From an uncultured Bacteroides sp. (GTDB lineage: Bacteria; Bacteroidota; Bacteroidia; Bacteroidales; Bacteroidaceae), in NCBI RefSeq assembly GCF_963678425.1, contig NZ_OY782857.1, positions 35,001 through 99,000 of the forward strand: a stretch of DNA of 64,000 bases, read 5' to 3'. Below the pieces are notes generated by a model that saw nothing but the letters and a program-made list of their open reading frames with translations, was not told where the DNA came from and did no database searches. The translations under genes were made by a program, and so were the position numbers. Shown here piece after piece: positions 63,830 to 64,000 of the stretch (its first letter is position 1; every line of letters begins with the position of its first letter).

Positions 63830-64000
63830 TCTATCTATTTAATAAATTTCTTAGGTCTGTGTTATTGATAAACATCTGCAATTTATAAAAAATAATATAA
63901 AGTGGTTCTGCAAATAAAACATTCCTGATATTCATTTTTTTAAAGTTTGTCATTATGCTGTCTTTAAGGCATGCTATTCATCACAAGTTTATTAGCAATA

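Overview
The window is a chromosomal segment of a member of the Bacteroidales, most likely Bacteroides or a close relative. The evidence is a rrn operon with the Bacteroidetes-type 16S 3' end, many promoters with the Bacteroidetes sigma-ABfr -7 box (TAnnTTTG) and a -33 TTTG about 19-20 bp upstream, A-rich leaders with few Shine-Dalgarno motifs, two TonB-dependent outer-membrane receptors, a PorU/PorV pair, a BlaI/M56 pair and IS families common in Bacteroides. No phage, plasmid or CRISPR locus is visible.

Layout. 1-3390: the 5' part of a minus-strand rRNA operon (16S, tRNA-Ile, tRNA-Ala, start of 23S) with two or three stacked promoters. 3391-6986: a transposon cluster made of a dead IS5-family copy split by an IS4-family element, followed by a second, frameshifted IS4-family element. 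7331-14504: dnaG, then folE, a SPOR protein, a membrane protein joined in frame to triosephosphate isomerase, a duplicated DUF1599 protein, an M23/LysM peptidase and ndk. 14729-22299: recG-ispD, DJ-1, TonB, pdxJ, nadK and mdh. 22516-30510: a coiled-coil membrane protein, a TolC/HlyD/two-permease export operon with no ATPase gene, and an MsbA-like exporter. 30691-35388: a BlaI repressor, an M56 sensor protease carrying TonB-like and plug-like tails, and an outer-membrane beta-barrel receptor. 35482-36704: an IS30-family element whose transposase frame runs past the end of the element.

37159-44007 is a minus-strand housekeeping stretch (mrp, trmB, a metallo-beta-lactamase-fold protein, ilvE, xseB, xseA, an S8 protease). 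44120-44207 is a striking array of four TGTACA-centred palindromes at exactly 22-bp spacing. 44251-51043 holds ispF-porV-porU (type IX secretion sortase module), a FAH-family hydrolase and Rex. 51172-59630 holds an eIF1/SUI1 homologue, rplM-rpsI-rpsB-tsf, asnS, a pseudouridine synthase with a long repetitive basic tail, purB and a tandem pair of tRNA-Val genes. 60076-63829 has a second TonB-dependent receptor, a sugar O-acetyltransferase and YaaA.

Most genes are ordinary core functions: translation, replication and repair, isoprenoid and cofactor synthesis, and envelope maintenance. The most unusual signals are the 22-bp palindrome array, the apparent membrane protein-TPI read-through, the nested insertion sequences whose history can be read exactly, the IS30 transposase that lost its stop inside its own inverted repeat, and the BlaI/M56/receptor module. 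I did not find a clear new defence or mobile system. All calls were made by reading the sequence, without database searches.
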